A DNA stretch of 64,000 bases from Enoplosus armatus (lineage: Eukaryota; Chordata; Actinopteri; Centrarchiformes; Enoplosidae): the NCBI RefSeq assembly GCF_043641665.1, contig NC_092190.1, forward strand, positions 22,089,048-22,153,047. Direction: 5' to 3'. Shown here piece by piece: positions 59,152 through 64,000 of the stretch. The notes under the pieces were generated by a model. That model was not told the DNA's origin. It made no database searches and saw only the letters and a list, made by a program, of their open reading frames with translations. The translations under genes and the position numbers were made by a program. Position 1 is the first letter of the stretch, and each line of letters starts with the position of its first letter.

Positions 59152-59415
59152 GCGGTCGGTCGGTCGGTCGGTCGGTCGGTCCAACACTTTGCTCCAAACT
59201 AAACTATCTTGACAAATATTGGAAAAATTGCCATGACGATTTGTACAGACATTCATGGTCAGAGGATCAATCCTACAGACTTCGCTGGTCCCCTGACAGA
59301 TCAAACATTTTATTTATCCACTGAAATATCTCAACATGTACTTGATGGATGGATTAGCACAAAATGCACCATTCTGGCAGGCTTAGCAGGTATTTTCTTT
59401 GATGTTAAACCTAAA
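59152..59415 (-). repeat. Dispersed repeat family A, minus orientation, with (GGTC)n
   Basis: The reverse complement shows 'ccatgaatgtctgtac', 'gtcatggcaat' and then 'ttggaccgaccgaccgacc'. The (GGTC)n array at 59156-59180 is therefore an expansion within this repeat rather than an independent microsatellite. Confidence 0.6.
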
Positions 59416-62005
59416 TGAAAACAGATGCTGTACAAATATTCTTTAATTTCATCCATTTTAGATGATGACAGACGATAAAACAGTTTGCGTGGACGCTGAA
59501 AACCTGTGCAGGCCTGCTTTTCTTCCCTCACAAAAAATTGATCATGAATCAATAAGGGAATCGATAAAGATAAGCAGAATCGATAATGGCATTGGTATCA
59601 ATGAAATCGTATAACTTCCCAGCTCTACTGTAGCGTTGCACAACAGTTTTCACATGTGGAGGTGGATTGTTAGAGACCACTTTTTTGAGGGCGCTCAGTG
59701 AATAAATTTACCCCCTCCGTATTCAGACACTCAAATAAAATGGAACACAAATGAAACAAACCACTTCACCGAGAAAAATGTGCACATAGAGAAGAGCTCG
59801 CAATGCTAACCAATTACAGCGGCGCTGTGTTCACACGCACCTCTTCAGGGCCAGTCATCTTGTGTTTGCCTGAGCCACAAAAAAAAAAAAAAGGCACCTG
59901 CATTTCATTTAGAGATTTGTTTGAAAAGGAACCACAAAATATTCTCTTTCATAGTGTTGTATGAAAACATTTCTCGGTTTACTAAAGATCGCTTTTATAT
60001 TCCTTTCAGTGTATTGTGCTGCATGATGGTTATGAATTTATATAATAGAGGCCACCAGTGGTGCTGCTGAGTGCCTGTTAGACACAGACTAGTTTCCTAA
60101 ATGTTGATACATAAAGCAGCAGACATTTTAGGTCTTGTAGAGTATAGAATATCTTTTCCCTGAGGCGTTTCAAGTAGAGTGTGTCCCTTTTTATCTTTTT
60201 AGTGTCAAGTGGAGACTCAAGTGAATAAGGCTTTCTCCTTGACATCCTTTCGTTTTTTTATACTGTAGAAATCCAACAACCAGCTCCACGTAGGCTAAAA
60301 GTCGTCCTTATCTCTGCAATGCATGACTGGTTTTGTTATGTAAACACTTAGCCATTAGTTAAGCCCTTCTCGTGTTTGTCATCCATTTTATGTTGGCCTA
60401 TTTCCTTTTACATGTAACAGCTGTGAATGATTTCTGGCGCACAGCGCGATACGGCCCGTGATGTGTTTATCTCAAAGTCACTAAGACAATTCATGCAATC
60501 TCGCACACACCAGCACCTCATAATTGAGATATGTATTGTCAAGCTGTATGTAATTGCACGCAGCGCATGTGAACACAACAGTGGATAAGAGGCTTCAGTA
60601 TCATAATGAACAATCAACCTTGATTTTACTTTAGACAGTTAACATCTGGCTGACAGTGTGATGCCATGCGGAGCGCGGTGGTGTAATTGACGGTCTCCGA
60701 CAATATAGAATCACGGTGAGAGGGCACTCAAAGCTTTTATCTAATCAAATTCAACCTGTGGACTTCGCTTCAGCTTTGTCTGCTGCAGCAGGAGCAGCTA
60801 TGTGCCCCCCCGTGAAGTCTGGAGAAAAGGTTTCTGTTTTTTTGTAAGGATGACAAACGGATGCTTCAAGGAGCAACGCAGCCAGTGTTCTTCTCCGTGT
60901 TTAAAGTAAAATATGACCCATTATCTTTAAGATAAAACCAGACTCTTAAGAGCTCTGAGAGTATCATTTTATCAACCACCCAAATGTCATTACCTAATCA
61001 TAATTCTGTTTCTGTAAGAGTTCACTTGGCATTTCCTCCATTTTATCTCCGGGAGACCTGGTGATATGAACTGAACCTACGCAGCTACGCCTGGCTTATT
61101 TCAGCCCGGTTCCTGTTTGAACTTTTCAACTTCCCTGCACGTAACTTACAGTTCTTTTTTTTCTGCTGTTGACTTCTCTGTCTTCCTAAATGGTTGTCCT
61201 CTCTTGTCTTTATTTCTTAAGTGCATGTTCTCGGCCATGTTTAAGGTGAGTGTCGCTGTCGGGTTCTCCAGCTTTATCTTTAACATGATCTCCAAACAAA
61301 ACTACGGGATTGTTCAACTCAACCAATTAGATTTATTTGGTCAAAGTCAGGCATGTTGCAACACCTTTCACGTGTGTTAAACTATATTTTTAACCTCAAC
61401 AATAACTTGGAGTAAAACAAAGTGTTTTATGTGAAAGGGAGGCACATTAGTACTGATGATAAGGAATGAAACCAGGTCTTAGCACTCGCGCCGCCTGTCG
61501 TAGTGTTTAATGTTTAACTGCCCTGCCCTCGTAGCTGGGAGGAGGTAATGTGTGTGAGTCGAGTGTTGGCTAACACTTTGCTCAGACTGAGGTGAAACCA
61601 CTCTGGACTAGGAGCTACGAGGACTCTCCAGCTGATCTGATCCAGCTGATCATCAGGAATGGGAGGAGATGGACCAGGCTTTGGGCCACACACTGGACTT
61701 TTGGGGACGAGACACTGAATATTCAGAAGGCAGTAAAAAGTACTGAAGAGACGTCATATTTTCTGCTGTGGAGTGTCCTGAAATGACACACCTACTGTGA
61801 TTCGGAGTTTCCCTCCCACTGGAATACCCTCCTTGAAGAATCAAATAATTCCAGGCAAAGAAAAGTCTTCAGTGCAGGTTGTTATCTTGGAAAACAGCTC
61901 ACTTTTGGATCTTGGCTGTAATCACAGGGACTGCGCCCAGCAGAACTGATAAGCTAAAGGAAAAAAATCAATACCTGGAAAATCTGAGCTCACCACTCCG
62001 TGACC
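59416..62005. other. Gene-free region upstream of GPR39
   Basis: No supported coding exon. An open frame at 61117-61380 resembles no protein I know and lacks homology or splice support. The last few hundred bases should contain the GPR39 promoter and 5' UTR. An in-frame TGA at 61985-61987 precedes the GPR39 start. Confidence 0.5.
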
Positions 62006-62789
62006 ATGAGTGAGGAAATAGAGATAGCAGAGGACAAAGACTGGAGGGAGCTTGAACCCAGCTACCCCGTCAAAATCGTCTTGACAGTCTTCTACAGCCT
62101 CATCCTGGTGACAGGGATTGTGGGTAATTCCGTCACTATCAGAGTGACACAAGTGCTGAGGCGCAATGGCTACCTGCAGAAGAACGTGACCGACCACATG
62201 GTTAGCCTGGCGTGCTCCGACTTGTTGGTGCTCCTCATCGGCATGCCGGTGGAGCTCTACAGCGCCATCTGGTTCCCGTTCACGTCCACATCCGGCAACG
62301 CTTCCTGTAAGATCTACAACTTCCTGTTCGAGGCCTGCAGCTATGCCACCATCCTCAACGTAGCCACGCTTAGCTTTGAGCGCTACGTGGCTATCTGCCA
62401 CCCGTTTCGCTACAAAGCCTTGGGTGGAAGACGTACCTCTGCCCTCATCACCTTTGCCTGGCTGGTGTCCGTGCTCGTGGCCCTGCCGTTGCTGGTTGCC
62501 ACGGGAACGCAGGGGCACATTCCCCTCCGCCTGGACACACCCGTCCAGAACCTGACTTTCTGTACTAATCTGAGGGAGCGCTGGTTGATGTACAGGCTCA
62601 GCATCTTTATTTCTTTCATCATCTACATGATCGTGTTGATCTGCGTGGCCTTCATGTGCCGGGCCATGATCCTCGTCCTCCGGAAACCTTTAGGATCTAT
62701 GGACGGGGACGCCAACGGAACTCAAAGAGCAGCCAAGCACGAAAGTTCAAAGGGCAAGACAGCCAGGAAGCAGACCATCATTTTTCTTG
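62006..62789 (+). CDS. gpr39: GPR39, first coding exon (gene continues past the window)
   Basis: A rhodopsin-family (class A) GPCR of the ghrelin/neurotensin group, activated by zinc in mammals. The exon encodes 261 codons plus one base, covering TM1 to TM5 and part of intracellular loop 3. Recognisable: GIVGNSVTIRVTQVL (TM1), GYLQKNVTDHMVSLACSDLL (TM2), SCKIYNFLFEACSYATIL (TM3), ERY at residues 125-127 followed by VAICHPFRYKA, and TARKQTIIFL before TM6. The mammalian gene is also split by an intron at this point, and the CTTG/GTAGGT donor at 62790 fits. The ATG at 62006 has A at -3 and is the first after an in-frame stop at 61985; the GTG at 62000 is not needed. TM6, TM7 and the tail are outside the window. 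Confidence 0.96.
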
Positions 62790-64000
62790 GTAGGTAGTTG
62801 GTTTAATATCTAAAAAAAGACACCTTGTTCGTCCAACTGTGTCCGATCAAAGACATGGTTTTAGAGCTCTCTGTGTCTCTGTTTCTATTGTGTGTATACA
62901 GTCCAAGCTTTAATACCTTTTGGGATCTAAGTGTCCACATAAGAGTGGAACAGTGTCTGTGTGATAATGTTAAATTACCACCGCTTGCCCGGGATGTTCG
63001 GACATGTCAGACAGCCTCTTCATCTGTTTACACCAGCAGTTAAGACTCCACCTTGACGCGGTGCCACAAGTGGACGTGAGAAAGGCTATATATTCCTTAT
63101 GTTATCACCATTCAAATGATTGATTTCACACACACACACACACTGTTTTATTTAGGGTGTGTTCTTGAACTGAGAGAAACACTGCCGATGGACCACCCTG
63201 ACATAGTGACTATTGCTTGTTTTAAGTGTGTTTGCGGGATGTTTCAACCTTGAAGATTGCTGCGTACATAGAGAGATGTTTAGTCCTCTCAGTTTGTTAA
63301 TGTAGCCGCTATTTAGGATATCAAAGAAGCTCAGAAGGCAGCCAGGTGCACAACGGGTGCCAAAACTGCCGATAGTTGGCCAACTCAGATAAAATTTTAA
63401 TAACAGAATTTGCAGAATAAACTGAATGTGAGCACTGGGGTGGACATCCTGAGGGCATCGGCACCGTCTTGGTCCAATGCACATCGGCTACTGTAGCATT
63501 GGACATGGATCTCAGAGACGTTAACGGATGCTGATATGCCCCAATGCAGACAGCCTGAAATGAAAAGAAATAGGAGACACACCAACACGTACAGCAGACA
63601 AACTCCCAAAGTCCCTTAGTCATACATCTGACCGTCACAGAGAACGACCACATGAATAAACAGTCGGCTGACAAGAAGCAGGACACACAGGAACCAGATT
63701 CCAGACACTGCAGAAGCAAACTTTTAAAGATAAACTGTTATTTCCTCTATAATTTACACATGTACATCAGTCAAAACAGTTTCTTAGTAAAGGATTGAGA
63801 AAGGAATTTATTGTCCTCTTCATACAACAATATGTACACACTTTAAAGCTGCACTAATCAATATTTTTTATATTAACAGAGTTAAATGACTGTGTGTAAT
63901 GCGAAAGGTTTGTCTTGTAGTGACAAACTCACAGAGATGTATCACCCAACTCTACAGAGTAAATACGTACATTTTCGCACGTGCCAATCAACCACAATCT
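62790..64000 (+). other. GPR39 intron (5' part)
   Basis: Read-through from the exon meets TAG at 62795-62797. The segment contains a short (CA)n tract at about 63129-63141 and, from 63843, sequence resembling the head of dispersed repeat family B. No exon is seen on either strand. Confidence 0.6.

Noticed and set aside
61117..61380. 87-codon Phe/Ser-rich open frame upstream of GPR39
   Set aside because: AT-rich sequence with no homology and no exon signals.
61922..62518. 198-codon minus-strand frame opposite GPR39
   Set aside because: Shadow of the GPR39 coding exon; low-complexity His/Gln-rich composition.

Overview
The window is nuclear genomic DNA from a bony fish, most likely a percomorph teleost. 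Genes are split by short GT-AG introns. Microsatellites are dense. Several interspersed repeats look like families I remember as typical of percomorph genomes. The encoded proteins are close to vertebrate orthologues. No bacterial, viral or CRISPR content was seen. All exon boundaries below were derived by hand from splice-site consensus, reading-frame phase and remembered similarity to vertebrate proteins; no alignment was run.

Layout, left to right: (1) 677-9499, + strand: the C-terminal 706 codons of WDR75, an rRNA-processing WD-repeat protein; its 5' end lies outside the window. (2) 15637-20675, - strand: complete SLC40A1 (ferroportin, 568 aa), with a canonical iron-responsive element in its 5' UTR at 20853-20884. 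(3) 21050-25860: gene-free and repeat-bearing. (4) 26029-29373, + strand: a two-cistron locus. A spliced 81-codon upstream frame (ASDURF, prefoldin-like) ends 20 nt before the ATG of ASNSD1 (614 aa). (5) 29601-31999, - strand: a 274-aa sugar-nucleotidyltransferase-like protein, tail to tail with ASNSD1. (6) 32808-41904, - strand: SYMPK (symplekin, 26 coding exons, 1221 aa). (7) 45555-54408, + strand: SLC35F5 (13 coding exons, 482 aa), probably with a spliced 3' UTR reaching about 58.9 kb. (8) 62006-62789, + strand: first coding exon of GPR39; the second lies beyond the window.

The order WDR75-SLC40A1-ASNSD1 matches what I recall of human 2q32, so the left half is conserved vertebrate synteny. 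The genes do not form one pathway: rRNA processing (WDR75), iron export (SLC40A1), a chaperone subunit plus an asparagine-synthetase-like protein (ASDURF/ASNSD1), nucleotide-sugar chemistry (the transferase), pre-mRNA 3'-end processing (SYMPK), a solute carrier (SLC35F5) and a ghrelin-family zinc receptor (GPR39).

The points most worth a second look are the bicistronic ASDURF-ASNSD1 arrangement, the ferroportin IRE, a compact nucleotidyltransferase gene for which I recall no mammalian counterpart, a GPR39 N-terminus with no histidine where human GPR39 binds zinc, an in-frame intron read-through in GPR39 giving a five-helix receptor, and a small hairpin element flanked by a perfect 12-bp duplication.
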